Notes under the pieces: generated by a model
Databases searched by the model: none
Seen by the model: only the letters and a program-made list of their open reading frames with translations
Told to the model about the DNA's origin: nothing
Part shown: positions 47,606 to 56,729 of the stretch, one piece after another
How positions within the stretch are numbered: the first letter of the stretch is position 1
How the letters are laid out: every line of letters starts with the position of its first letter
Translations under genes and position numbers: made by a program
Origin: Mesorhizobium huakuii
Lineage (GTDB): Bacteria > Pseudomonadota > Alphaproteobacteria > Rhizobiales > Rhizobiaceae
Reading direction: 5' to 3'
DNA length: 64,000 bases
NCBI RefSeq assembly: GCF_014189455.1
Contig: NZ_CP050296.1
Location: 3,220,001-3,284,000, forward strand

Positions 47606-49420
47606 CTACTGCCGCTTGTATTCCCGCACCGGCGATTTCGTCCCGTCCGTGTAGGTGACCTGCACCGACATCGATTTCACGCTGTCGGCGACCTTGAAAT
47701 AGCCCTTGGCGTCGTAGGGGATGGCGTAGGGGTCCTTCTTGTCGCAAGGCGGGATCTCGAGCGACTTGTCGAGCGCGGCACCGTTCAGGCTGTAATGCAC
47801 CTCCTTGATGGCGCAGCGGTAGGACAGCATCTGCGTGAAATAGACCAGGCCGTGATTGCCGCCGGAGTCGAAGGCGATCCATGACGTCCAGAACTGGTCG
47901 AGGATCTGCTTGTCACCTTGCTGCAGCGCGGCATCCGGGTCGAAGCTTATGTCGAACGGGCCGGTCTCGCGGCCCCTGATGTCGAGATATTTTATCGCAA
48001 TCGTGGTCGCCGCCGTGCTGTCGGGCAATTCGAAGCTCGGATTGGCCATCGGCTTGCCGGTGGTCTGGTCCTTCATCGCCAGGAAGCCGGTGTCGGTGAA
48101 GGGACCGCTGGTGCCCAGACGCCAGGAGATCGCGGTCGCCGGCTCGGGCAGCGAAATGGTCATCGACCAGCCCTGGTTGGAGCGCATCGGCGTCAGCGAA
48201 GGCGCAAAGCGGGCTGGGTCGAGCACGTCGCCAAGTGCGGCCAGCCGGCTGCGGCTGCGGTCCAGCCAGTCGGCGAGCTGGGTCTGGTCGACGAAATATT
48301 TGAGCAGCCCGCCATCCTTTTCGTAGGAGGCGAACTTGGTCAGCGCCTGGGCCTCGTTGCGCTTGTCGGCCAGCGTCTGGCTGCCGAGGCGGTCTTCCGA
48401 AAACTCCTGCGCCTTGAGGAAATAGGCCGGCGCATAGTCGGGATTGGCGGTGATGAAGGCGTTGAGCTTGTCGAGCCGCTGCGCGTCCTCGAACTGCAGG
48501 ATATGCACCAGCTTGATCGACAGCGCCTTGCCCTTGTCGGCCAGCTGCCCGAACACTTCGCGCGCGCCCGCCTTGCCGTCCTGGACCCGAAGCAGCGTGG
48601 CAAAGCGCGTATAGGGGTCGATGGCATCGACATCGAAGCTGGCAAAGGCGAGGTAGGAGCGCCTTGCATTGAGCATGTCGCCCGACAATTCGTAGACGCG
48701 GGCATTGTGGTAGAACTCGTCCGGCCGCTTCGGCTCGGCGATCGCCCCGCCCTGGGCCGCCAGCTGGGCAAACCCCTTGGCGATGGTGTCGATCGAGGCG
48801 GCGATCTGCTCGGTCGTCGCCTGCAGCTTTTCGGCCTCGACCTGCTGTTGTTGCTGGCCGGCGGCGAGCGTCTCGGTCGTCTGTTTGACCGCCTCGACGG
48901 TCTTTTGCGTCTCAGCGCCCTGTTGCGTCTGCTGCTGCTGGGCGGACGCGATCTGGTCGGCCTTTTGCGCCACCGTGTCGGTCGTTTTCTTGACCTCTTC
49001 GACGGTCTTTTGCGTCTGCGTCACCGTCTGCTCGATCTTCGCCACCTTTTCGGAGACGATGCCCATCGACTGCTGCAGCTGCGCGATCGCCGGCACCAGG
49101 CTGGCGATGACGCCGTTCTGCGAATTGGTCTCCTGCTGTACGGCATAGACGCCGCCGGCGACGGCCGCAGCACTGGTGGCGAACAACAGCGCCGGCAGCG
49201 CCTTGGCCGCCAGCACCAGCCTGAGCACAATTGCGATGGCGATGATGGCCGCCGCTACCGCCGCGACCAGCGCGATATAGGCGGCGAACGGCGCCAGCGG
49301 ATTGAGCACGTCGCCCACGGCGCCGCTGATGAAAGCGACGCTGCCGGCCCATTTTCCGGTGCGGCTGAGCGATGCCTTGATAAGCGAGGGCGCTGCGCCC
49401 CCGGCCCCGATGTCAGTCAT
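47606..49420 (-). CDS. membrane-anchored coiled-coil protein with Gln-rich segment, unknown function
   Basis: 604 residues from MTDIGAGGAAPSL after GGGGGGTGGC. Two adjacent hydrophobic helices (about 45-95: FAAYIALVAAVAAAIIAIAI, LLFATSAAAVAGGVYA), then a long coiled coil (about 110-240) of VSEKVAKIEQTVTQTQKTVE and QQQQTQQGAETQ repeats, then helices resembling tetratricopeptide units and a C-terminal beta-rich part (PEPATAISWRLGTSGPFTDT onward). Probably an envelope or cytoskeletal-type scaffold. I do not know a named family. Confidence 0.8.
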   Translation of the reverse strand: MTDIGAGGAAPSLIKASLSRTGKWAGSVAFISGAVGDVLNPLAPFAAYIALVAAVAAAIIAIAIVLRLVLAAKALPALLFATSAAAVAGGVYAVQQETNSQNGVIASLVPAIAQLQQSMGIVSEKVAKIEQTVTQTQKTVEEVKKTTDTVAQKADQIASAQQQQTQQGAETQKTVEAVKQTTETLAAGQQQQQVEAEKLQATTEQIAASIDTIAKGFAQLAAQGGAIAEPKRPDEFYHNARVYELSGDMLNARRSYLAFASFDVDAIDPYTRFATLLRVQDGKAGAREVFGQLADKGKALSIKLVHILQFEDAQRLDKLNAFITANPDYAPAYFLKAQEFSEDRLGSQTLADKRNEAQALTKFASYEKDGGLLKYFVDQTQLADWLDRSRSRLAALGDVLDPARFAPSLTPMRSNQGWSMTISLPEPATAISWRLGTSGPFTDTGFLAMKDQTTGKPMANPSFELPDSTAATTIAIKYLDIRGRETGPFDISFDPDAALQQGDKQILDQFWTSWIAFDSGGNHGLVYFTQMLSYRCAIKEVHYSLNGAALDKSLEIPPCDKKDPYAIPYDAKGYFKVADSVKSMSVQVTYTDGTKSPVREYKRQ

Positions 49421-50008
49421 GCCACCCCCCAAGCCAGCCAATGCCACGCCCCTTCCCACAGGAAACGCGGTTCTGGCAAGGAAAGACACAGAAACAGGCG
49501 TTTTCGGGGCGGATAAAGGGCTCAAGTTCCTCGCATCTGCGAATGTGCTACGCTATGCCGGCATCCTCTGTGATTGGCGTGACTGGTCGGTCGGAGGCTT
49601 GATTGCCAGGTGGTTCCCCCAATCCGTCGCTGCTTCGCAGCGCCACCTTCCCCCCTCCGGAGGGAAAGGAAGGGAGCTTTGCTGGACGAGCGTTGACGGC
49701 AAAAAGTTTGGCGCGTTTCCTCTACCCCGTCGATCGGGGGAGAGGTGGCTCGGCGAAGCCGAGACGGAGTGGGGGTCGACCAGCGCCGCATAAGACAATG
49801 CATGCGCCAAGCTGCCATACACGCTATCGCCAAAGACCAACTGCTTGGAAATGTGTGCATGCCGTAGACGAATGTGGGGCGAGGAACCCAAGTCCTGCGA
49901 AGGCTCGACAATCCTGGGGCTAACAGCCATTAACCAAATGGACGCATCCAGCGCGTTACGTTAGCTTCGCCTCATCTCAGCAACAGCATCGCCAGAACAG
50001 TCCCGCCC
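49421..50008. other. 588-base intergenic region with mosaic palindromic repeats
   Basis: No convincing gene. The block 49621-49790 has several short hairpins (GCTGC-TTC-GCAGC, CCCTCCGGAGGG, CTCGGC-GAA-GCCGAG) and the GGGGGAGAGGTGGCTCGGCG and GACGGAGTGGGGGTCGAC motifs typical of scattered Mesorhizobium intergenic repeats. The rest seems featureless. Confidence 0.6.
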
Positions 50009-50902
50009 TTGTCCAAATTGCGTCCCTTTCCGCTCCTTCAGAGAGTTTTCGTCGCCCTTGGCCTGTTGCTGCTGGTCGCCGGCTGCTCGACCGTGACCCC
50101 GCCGGACCAGGTGCTGACTGTCCCCGCGCCGCCGCAGAAATATGCGGCCATCGTCGTCGACGTGAAGACCGGCAAGCAGATGTTCGAGGTTAACTCGACG
50201 GCGCAGCGCTACCCGGCCTCGCTGACCAAGATGATGACGCTCTATCTGCTGTTCGAAGCGATGGAGTCCGGCCGCGTCACCAAGGAAACGCAGATCCCGG
50301 TCTCCGACCATGCCGCCTCGCAGCCGCCGACCAAGATGCGCTTCCGGCGCGGCGAAACGATCGATGTCGATTCCGCCATCCGCGCCATCGTCGTCAAATC
50401 CGCCAATGACGTCGCGGTGGCGGTCGGCGAGTATCTCGGCGGCTCGGAGGACCAGTTCGCCGCCATGATGACATCCAAGGCGCGCGCGCTCGGCATGACC
50501 AGCACCACCTTCCGCAACGCGTCGGGCCTACCCGACGACAGCCAGATGACGACGGCGCGCGACATGGCGGTGCTCGGCATGGCGCTGCGCCAGCGCTTTC
50601 CCCAGCATTTCCACTATTTCTCCGAGAGCGATTTCATGTTCCGCGGCAGGCTGGTGCGCGGCCACAACGACATGCTCGGCCGCGTGCGCGGCGTCGACGG
50701 CATCAAGACCGGCTACATCAGGGCGTCGGGCTTCAACATCGTCACCTCCTACAATGCCGATGGCCGCCAGCTGATCGTGGTGGTGATGGGCGCCGACTCA
50801 GCCCGCCAGCGCAACGACCATGTCGAAGCGCTGATCCAGCGCAGCCTGTCGCCGACGATGGATGGCACCAAGACCAGGCTGATGTTCGCCGAACAGCAGT
50901 GA
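50009..50902 (+). CDS. D-alanyl-D-alanine carboxypeptidase, lipoprotein (S11 family)
   Basis: 297 residues from a TTG. The N-terminus is a lipoprotein signal with lipobox LVAGC (Cys26). Penicillin-binding motifs: Ser71-x-x-Lys74 (ASLTKMM), Ser131-x-Asn133 (KSAND) and Lys233-Thr-Gly (IKTGY). It trims the terminal D-Ala from peptidoglycan stem peptides. It lacks the C-terminal beta domain and amphipathic tail of DacA; membrane attachment would be by lipid instead. Followed by a repeated hairpin unit. Confidence 0.93.
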   Translation: MSKLRPFPLLQRVFVALGLLLLVAGCSTVTPPDQVLTVPAPPQKYAAIVVDVKTGKQMFEVNSTAQRYPASLTKMMTLYLLFEAMESGRVTKETQIPVSDHAASQPPTKMRFRRGETIDVDSAIRAIVVKSANDVAVAVGEYLGGSEDQFAAMMTSKARALGMTSTTFRNASGLPDDSQMTTARDMAVLGMALRQRFPQHFHYFSESDFMFRGRLVRGHNDMLGRVRGVDGIKTGYIRASGFNIVTSYNADGRQLIVVVMGADSARQRNDHVEALIQRSLSPTMDGTKTRLMFAEQQ

Positions 50903-50910
50903 GGTGAGGA

Positions 50911-50984
50911 GTGGTCCGCGCAGCGGACGAAAAGCCAATTGCTTGGCTTTTCGAATGACGAACGCCCTGAGCCTGCGAAGGGCC
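50911..50984 (+). repeat. 74-base repeat with two hairpins, copy 1
   Basis: GTCCGC-GCA-GCGGAC followed by CGAAAAGCCA-ATTGCT-TGGCTTTTCG (perfect 10-base stem) and CGCCCTGAGCCTGCGAAGG. A near-identical copy lies after the DUF1003 gene. The strong second hairpin may terminate the carboxypeptidase transcript. Confidence 0.85.
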
Positions 50985-51226
50985 GTCCGACCCCTCTTCG
51001 TCATCTTCGGGTCTCCGCGACGCCGCTTCCGCTCCTCGCTCCGCCCGTGGATGACGAAGCAGAGAGGCCTCGGCCAACCCCCAAAACCACACAGCCGGCT
51101 ATTGTTATCCTGTTGTCACGCAATCGTTGGGAAGCCATGGCATAGGCAGCGCAATCCGACAGTGGATATGCCCCGTCGCCTTGGCGTATCCTCAGAACCA
51201 GCAGCGCCACAGCAGGAGCCCGCACC

Positions 51227-52150
51227 ATGAGCACCGTCCCCAAGGCATCCGAGCAGCAGGCGGCGGACAATGAGCACGACAGCGGCAGCGAATATTTCGA
51301 GGCGCCGATCACGCCGGAGGACCTGCACGAGGTTTCCGACGAGCATTTCGACACGCCCGAAGTGCCGGACTCAGAACCCTCCGGCCCCGGCGCGTCGCGC
51401 ATAAAGCCGAAGAAGAAGCCGTCGGCGATCTCCGGCCGCAAATTCCACAAGCGCGACCTGGTGCGCATCGACACGCTGCGCCCGAGTCTCGCCGACCGCA
51501 TCCGCTCCGACCATCCCGACCTGCCCAGGGGCGCCCGCATCAGCCGCGAGGAGCTCGGCCGCTACCGCATGCGCTACATGGAGGAGCTGCTGCAGCAGGA
51601 GCACGGCGAATTCTCCGAGCTCGACCGCCAGGTGGTGGAATCGATCGCCAGGCAGGACACGATTTCCGAAAACTCGGAAGAGGAGTTCGAGGAGCACCGC
51701 ACCTTCCCCGACCGCGTCTCCGACAATATGGCCGCCTTCGGCGGCAGCTGGTGGTTCCTGATCTCGTTCGCCACCGTGCTTTTGGTCTGGATCGGCATCA
51801 ACCTGTTCGAGGGTTTGAATGGCGCCTTCGATCCCTATCCCTTCATCCTGCTCAACCTGCTGCTCTCCTGCATCGCCGCCATCCAGGCGCCAATCATCAT
51901 GATGAGCCAGAAGCGCCAGGAGGTGAAAGACCGCCTGCGCTCCTTCAACGAATACCGCGTCAACCTCAAAGCCGAGCTCGAAGTGCGCCACCTGCACGAA
52001 AAACTCGACTACCTCATCTCCCGCCAATGGACGCGCCTGGCCGAGATGCAGCAGATGCAGCTGGATGCCATGAACGAGCTTGCGGGGACCAAGAAGGTGA
52101 AGCGGGCCGTGCGGGGAAGGCGGGTGGTGAAGGGTGAGGCGGGGGAGTGA
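51227..52150 (+). CDS. DUF1003 membrane protein
   Basis: 307 residues. An acidic and basic N-terminal region (about 1-90) precedes the DUF1003 core: DRVSDNMAAFGGSWWFLISF, two membrane helices, NLLLSCIAAIQAPIIMMSQK and RLRSFNEYRVNLKAELEVRH. The C-terminus is a helical, basic tail. Function unknown; related to CorA-like cytosolic/membrane proteins only loosely. Flanked by two copies of a 74-base repeat. Confidence 0.9.
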   Translation: MSTVPKASEQQAADNEHDSGSEYFEAPITPEDLHEVSDEHFDTPEVPDSEPSGPGASRIKPKKKPSAISGRKFHKRDLVRIDTLRPSLADRIRSDHPDLPRGARISREELGRYRMRYMEELLQQEHGEFSELDRQVVESIARQDTISENSEEEFEEHRTFPDRVSDNMAAFGGSWWFLISFATVLLVWIGINLFEGLNGAFDPYPFILLNLLLSCIAAIQAPIIMMSQKRQEVKDRLRSFNEYRVNLKAELEVRHLHEKLDYLISRQWTRLAEMQQMQLDAMNELAGTKKVKRAVRGRRVVKGEAGE

Positions 52151-52153
52151 GGC

Positions 52154-52227
52154 GTGATCCGCGCAGCGGACGAAAAGCCAATTGCTTGGCTTTTCGAATG
52201 CCGAACGCCCTGAGCCTGCGAAGGGCC
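52154..52227 (+). repeat. 74-base repeat with two hairpins, copy 2
   Basis: Same sequence as copy 1 with very few differences (GATCC for GGTCC at the start, GCCG for GACG near the middle). It begins just after the DUF1003 stop and may act as its terminator. Confidence 0.85.
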
Positions 52228-52334
52228 GGCCGCACAGCCAATCGCCAATTGCCCGTTGAAGCCTGCGCCGGCTTCCGCTAAGAAGCCGTGACTTGCCGGT
52301 TCACCGGCTGGTTCGTTTTCCGGATCACCGGGAA

Positions 52335-52411
<77 letters not shown>

Positions 52412-52872
52412 GTTTTCCTTTATATTTCAGATATTTATGCAAGGCTATGCGCCGCGATACTGCGCTGAGACTATTTCGAAGTAAGCACTCGGGATAGTTT
52501 GTTCTGACGACAGAGGAGCGCCGACTGATGCAATTTCATTCGAACTGACTGCGTTGAGCGCCCATTTCTGCTGAAGCGTCGTCTCAGCAGGCGAGAGGTG
52601 CAAGTGAGCGTTGCTCATGTGGGCAGCACTCAGAAGTTGATCTGCGCCGTAGGATGGACGCGGATCTGCTGGTTTGGACTGCTCCGCACCAGAACCCGAC
52701 ATCAGGGGGTCGACGTTTCGAATCTCCTATTCTGGGTCGAAAGTGGACTGGCAGCTTCGGGCCTCGGTTATTCAAAAGCGAACCTTCACGCCGCTGCGAG
52801 CGTAAGCTGACCCAAAGCCGACCTATTCCTGGCAGGCAGCCCGCCCCTGACACGTCAGGACGCTACTTCGTC
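52412..52872. other. intergenic stretch after the tRNA, no recognised gene
   Basis: 461 bases. Overlapping short open frames exist on both strands (for example 85 codons on the minus strand at 52445-52702) but none has a ribosome site and recognisable domain. Lower GC than the neighbours. It looks like degraded sequence. Confidence 0.5.
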
Positions 52873-53442
52873 CTAACGCGGCTGAATCAGCGTCAGCGCC
52901 GCATCTTTCCCCGCTGCGAGAATACGATCCGACAATTCCGTCCCTTCGACTGCGCGGGCCAGTTGAAGTGCGCCAATGAGGGTCGCGAAGATGGCGAACG
53001 CAACGCTCTCCGGATCAGGAGTTTGCGGCGGCAGTTCCGCCGACACCTGGCGCACCAGAGTCAGCAAACGCTCGGTATAGAGTTGACGGGATTCGGCTGG
53101 TTCACGTGCGATTTCCGGCAACAATGCGGCAGACGCGCAGCCCTTCCCGGGACTGTCTCGGTGCGCCGCCGCCAGATAGGTGTCTATGGCCATTGCCAGA
53201 CCGCCGGAGGCCAACGCTTGCCCAATCTGGTCGGACTGATCCTCCAGTGCCGCCGCCACGCTTTCGCGGACAAGTGCCGCCTTGGATTGGAAGTGCGGAT
53301 AGAAGGCCCCGTTCGTCAGCCCGGCATCGCCCATGATGGCCGCCAGTCCCGACGCAGCTATGCCGTCATTCCGAAAGCGTTCCGCGGCGACCTCCATGAT
53401 CCGGCTGCGTGAGGCGTCCTTGCGACCCTTTTCGTAGCGCAT
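52873..53442 (-). CDS. TetR-family transcriptional regulator
   Basis: 189 residues. Helix-turn-helix RIMEVAAERFRNDGIAASGL and MGDAGLTNGAFYPHFQSKAA (about 14-58), then a ligand-binding helical domain of the TetR_C type with a conserved GCASAALLPEIAR segment. Divergent from an SDR gene over a spacer with symmetric AT-rich operators, so it probably represses that gene and itself. Confidence 0.93.
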   Translation of the reverse strand: MRYEKGRKDASRSRIMEVAAERFRNDGIAASGLAAIMGDAGLTNGAFYPHFQSKAALVRESVAAALEDQSDQIGQALASGGLAMAIDTYLAAAHRDSPGKGCASAALLPEIAREPAESRQLYTERLLTLVRQVSAELPPQTPDPESVAFAIFATLIGALQLARAVEGTELSDRILAAGKDAALTLIQPR

Positions 53443-53460
53443 GGCTGCTATTCCTTTCTG

Positions 53461-53511
53461 CTATTGCATTATGTTCGTAATTTGATATTATGATCATAAT
53501 TCAAGCAATAG
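53461..53511. promoter_or_regulatory. paired TetR operators in the divergent promoter
   Basis: ATTATGATCATAAT (53487-53500) is a perfect 14-base palindrome, and ATTATGTTCGTAAT (53468-53481) is a near copy of the same site. The whole region is framed by CTATTGC (53461-53467) and GCAATAG (53505-53511). This is a classic layout for a TetR pair of operators. Confidence 0.7.
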
Positions 53512-53545
53512 CAAAAAGCTAGCCCTCATGTCTTTGGAGTATCGA

Positions 53546-54361
53546 ATGAGTACCCTTTCAGGAAGAACCGCAATCGTGACCGGAGCCTCCTCGGGCATCG
53601 GCCGCGCCAGCGCCGAGGCCTTGGCGCGGGCAGGATATACCGTCTTCGGGACAAGCCGCAGGGCGATAAGCAACGGCCCGGCGCAGGTGTCCATGCTGAC
53701 ATGCGACGTGACCGACGGCGACTCCGTCAGTGCCCTCGTTTCAACCGTGCTGGCGCAGACCGGGCGGATCGACCTGCTGGTCAACAATGCCGGTGTCGGC
53801 CTGCTTGGCGGCGCCGAGGAGTCCTCGGTTGCACAGGTGCAGGCCTTGTTCGACGTCAATCTGTTCGGCGTCATCCGCATGACCAATGCGGTGTTGCCGT
53901 CGATGCGGCAGCGCGGCCAAGGACGCATCATCAACATCGGCTCGATTCTGGGATTGGTACCCGCGCCATACTCGGCTCATTACTCGGCAGTCAAGCACGC
54001 GCTCGAAGGCTATTCGGAATCGCTCGACCACGAGGTTCGCGCCTTCAACGTCCGCGTCTCGGTCATCGAGCCGGCATACGTGCGTACCGTCTTCGACCAG
54101 AACGGGATTGTGCCGGATTCGGTGTTGAAAGAATACGATCAGGCTCGAGCCGCGGTCGACGCGCTGCTTCGCGACGTGATGCCCAAAGCCGATCGGCCGG
54201 AAGTGGTGGCGGATGTGGTTGTCAAGGCGGCGACCGACGCCCGTCCGCGACGGCGCTACACCGCCGGCAAGGCTGCACGGCAGGTCAGCATGCTGCGCCG
54301 CTTCGCCCCCGCGGAGATGTTCGACAAGACCTTGCGCAAGCAGTTCCGCCTATCGGTCTGA
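53546..54361 (+). CDS. short-chain dehydrogenase/reductase
   Basis: 271 residues from ATG 53546 (TGGAG ribosome site). Cofactor motif TGASSGIGRASAEALARAG, NNAG in LLVNNAGVGLLG, catalytic Ser and Tyr-x-x-x-Lys in INIGSILGLVPAPYSAHYSAVKHA. Resembles the oxidoreductases that TetR proteins often control in rhizobia and xanthomonads. The substrate is unknown, probably a hydrophobic carbonyl. Confidence 0.93.
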   Translation: MSTLSGRTAIVTGASSGIGRASAEALARAGYTVFGTSRRAISNGPAQVSMLTCDVTDGDSVSALVSTVLAQTGRIDLLVNNAGVGLLGGAEESSVAQVQALFDVNLFGVIRMTNAVLPSMRQRGQGRIINIGSILGLVPAPYSAHYSAVKHALEGYSESLDHEVRAFNVRVSVIEPAYVRTVFDQNGIVPDSVLKEYDQARAAVDALLRDVMPKADRPEVVADVVVKAATDARPRRRYTAGKAARQVSMLRRFAPAEMFDKTLRKQFRLSV

Positions 54362-54497
54362 ACCAACAGCGAGGCGAAGGAGTTCACGTACATGAGACTG
54401 GCAACCACGACACAATTGGTCAGGCGCCACAGCACGGAGGTGTCAAACATGACACATATAGTCAATCAGTCGCACTATTCCCGGCTATCGTTCCAGG

Positions 54498-55316
54498 ATG
54501 CCGCCAACGCGCTCTGTCGATGTCGGCGGCACGGTATTTGTCTACCGGGAACTCGGGCCCAGGACGGGCGTGCCGGTGATCCTGCTCAACCATCTGGGGG
54601 CTCAGCTGGACAATTTTGATCCACGCATCGTCGATGGCCTCGCTGCGACCCGGCGGGTGATTGCTTTCGACAATCGCGGCATCGGTGCTTCGGGTGGCAA
54701 AACGCCGTCAACCATCTCCGGGATGGCGCGCGATGCCGTCGCCTTTATCCGGGCGTTGGGGTTCGAAGAAGTCGACCTCTTCGGCTTTTCACTCGGCGGC
54801 TTCGTGGCGCAGGAGATTGTCCTGACCGAGCCCAGGCTTGTGCGCAAACTCATCCTCTCCGGCACCGGGCCGGCCGGTGGCCAAGGCATCGACAAGGTGA
54901 CGCCGCTGACGATCGTGGACATGATCAAGGGTGCGCTGACTTTCCGGGATGCGAAATACTATCTCTTCTTCACAAGGACAGCGAATGGCCGCCGTGCCGC
55001 AAACGCATTTCTGGAGCGGCTGAAAGAGCGCAAGAGTAACCGTGACAAGGCGATCTCGCTGAGCGCGTTCGGCGCGCAACTGAAGGCGATCAAGGCCTAT
55101 GGACTGCAAACGCCGCAAGATCTGAGCACCATCCGCATTCCTACCTTGGTTGCAAATGGCGATCACGACAGGATGGTGCCGAGCGCCAATACCCACGATC
55201 TCGCCAAGCGTATCCCTGGAGCACAACTGATCATCTACCCGGACGCCGGGCATGGCGGGATCTTCCAGAATTACGCCGATTTCGTCCCGAAAGCCCTTTC
55301 TTTCCTCGAGGGATGA
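54498..55316 (+). CDS. alpha/beta hydrolase, N-terminus possibly frameshifted
   Basis: 272 residues as read. Nucleophile GFSLGGFVAQ, GDHDRMVP Asp, GHGGIFQ His complete the triad; PVILLNHLGAQLDNFD and VIAFDNRGIGASGG are the family core. The ATG at 54498 has no ribosome site, while an ATG at 54449 follows GGAGG and opens MTHIVNQSHYSRLSFQDAA in another frame. One base too many (or two too few) near 54500 would explain this. It may be a haloperoxidase-like or ester hydrolase. Confidence 0.85.
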   Translation: MPPTRSVDVGGTVFVYRELGPRTGVPVILLNHLGAQLDNFDPRIVDGLAATRRVIAFDNRGIGASGGKTPSTISGMARDAVAFIRALGFEEVDLFGFSLGGFVAQEIVLTEPRLVRKLILSGTGPAGGQGIDKVTPLTIVDMIKGALTFRDAKYYLFFTRTANGRRAANAFLERLKERKSNRDKAISLSAFGAQLKAIKAYGLQTPQDLSTIRIPTLVANGDHDRMVPSANTHDLAKRIPGAQLIIYPDAGHGGIFQNYADFVPKALSFLEG

Positions 55317-55401
55317 CTACTTCCACAGGGCGGGTTGCGGCGGAAACGCGTGGCTTGTTTCGTCCCTGAACACCAACAGACATTTTCAGAAAGTCACTGC
55401 C

Positions 55402-56403
55402 ATGAAGGCATTCGTTGTCGATAAATATAACAAGAAAGGCATTCTGCGGCTGGCGGAGATGCCGGAGCCGGAGCTGCTGGACAATGATGTCCTGGTCGAG
55501 ATCCATGCCGCGGGCGTGAACCTGCTGGATTCCAAGGTCAGGACCGGCGAGTTCAAACTCATCCTGCCCTATCGCCGGCCCTTCATCCTGGGCCACGACG
55601 TGGCTGGGACGGTTGTCAGGGTGGGCTCGAAAGTTCGGAAATTCAAACCCGGCGACGCTGTCTATTCGCGGCCGCGCGATGGCCGGATCGGGACATTCGC
55701 CGAATTCATCGCAATCGATGAAGCCGACGTGGCCCTGAAGCCCAAAAACCTCAGCATGGAAGAGGCGGCCTCAATCCCCCTGGTCGGCCTGACTGCCTGG
55801 CAGGAGCTCATCGAGAGGGCAGGCTTGAAGAAGGGTCAAAAAGTCTTCATCCAGGCTGGCTCCGGCGGCGTGGGGACGTTCGCCATCCAGCTGGCGAAGC
55901 ATCTCGGCGCGACCGTCGCGACAACGGCGAGCGCAGCGAGCGCCGATCTGGTCAAGGGTCTCGGCGCCGATGTCGTCGTCGACTACAAGAAGGATGACTT
56001 CGAGAAGATCCTGTCGGGCTACGACGTCGTGGTGAACAGCCAGGACGCCAAGACGCTTGAAAAATCCCTGACTGTGCTGAAACCGGGCGGCAAGCTCATC
56101 TCCATCTCCGGTCCGCCGGATCCGGAATTTGCCAGGAAGCAGGGACTGAACGTAGTGCTAAGGCTGGTGCTGCGCCTGCTGAGCCGCGGTATTCGGGCCA
56201 AAGCCAAGCGCCGGGGCGTGGGGTATTCGTTCCTGTTCATGTGGGCGCAAGGTGACCAGCTGGGCAACATCACGTCCCTCATCGAATCCGGAGCGATCCG
56301 CCCGGTTGTCGACAGGGTCTTTCCCTTTGAAGCGACCAATGAGGCTCTGGCCTACGTCGAAACAGGACGTGCGAAGGGCAAGGTCGTCGTCAAGGTCAGA
56401 TAG
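55402..56403 (+). CDS. NADP-dependent MDR oxidoreductase (quinone reductase-like)
   Basis: 333 residues, no zinc-ligand set. MKAFVVDKYNKKGILRLAEM, GHDVAGTVVRVG, and NADPH-binding FIQAGSGGVGTFAIQLAKHL are the family features. Reduces quinones or enones. It follows the hydrolase by 85 bases on the same strand and probably shares the TetR control. Confidence 0.92.
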   Translation: MKAFVVDKYNKKGILRLAEMPEPELLDNDVLVEIHAAGVNLLDSKVRTGEFKLILPYRRPFILGHDVAGTVVRVGSKVRKFKPGDAVYSRPRDGRIGTFAEFIAIDEADVALKPKNLSMEEAASIPLVGLTAWQELIERAGLKKGQKVFIQAGSGGVGTFAIQLAKHLGATVATTASAASADLVKGLGADVVVDYKKDDFEKILSGYDVVVNSQDAKTLEKSLTVLKPGGKLISISGPPDPEFARKQGLNVVLRLVLRLLSRGIRAKAKRRGVGYSFLFMWAQGDQLGNITSLIESGAIRPVVDRVFPFEATNEALAYVETGRAKGKVVVKVR

Positions 56404-56729
56404 CTATTCCCTGCTTTGTTCGGACACGCGGACGGCCACGCTTGGCGGATGGCCACGCTTGGTGTCCGCGGCGAGGACGACGAGCATGGAATGCAGGCAA
56501 GGTTGGCGCGAAAACGAGCACTGAAGTACTGGATTGCTCCCAGGACTTGCGACGTTAGTCCTCTCGCGGCAAGGCAGCTATCACCGGACGGTACGCTTCT
56601 GCGGAAAGGGTCGCCTCTTTTCAGGCGAGGCAGCTATCTCAATTTGGGCATCAAGCTTGCCCGCGAGAAGACTGGGCTTCCAATGGGAGTCATCCCGGGT
56701 ACGTGACGTGCGTCGGACGCTCTCCGCCG
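56404..56729. other. intergenic stretch, no recognised gene
   Basis: 326 bases between the oxidoreductase and the pdhC fragment. It contains two direct copies of GGCCACGCTTGG (about 56434 and 56450) framed by an inverted CGGACAC/GTGTCCG pair. Open frames present are not recognisable proteins. Confidence 0.45.

Noticed and set aside
52598..53412. plus-strand open frames over the TetR gene and its downstream spacer
   Set aside because: Shadows of the TetR gene or frames without a ribosome site and domain.
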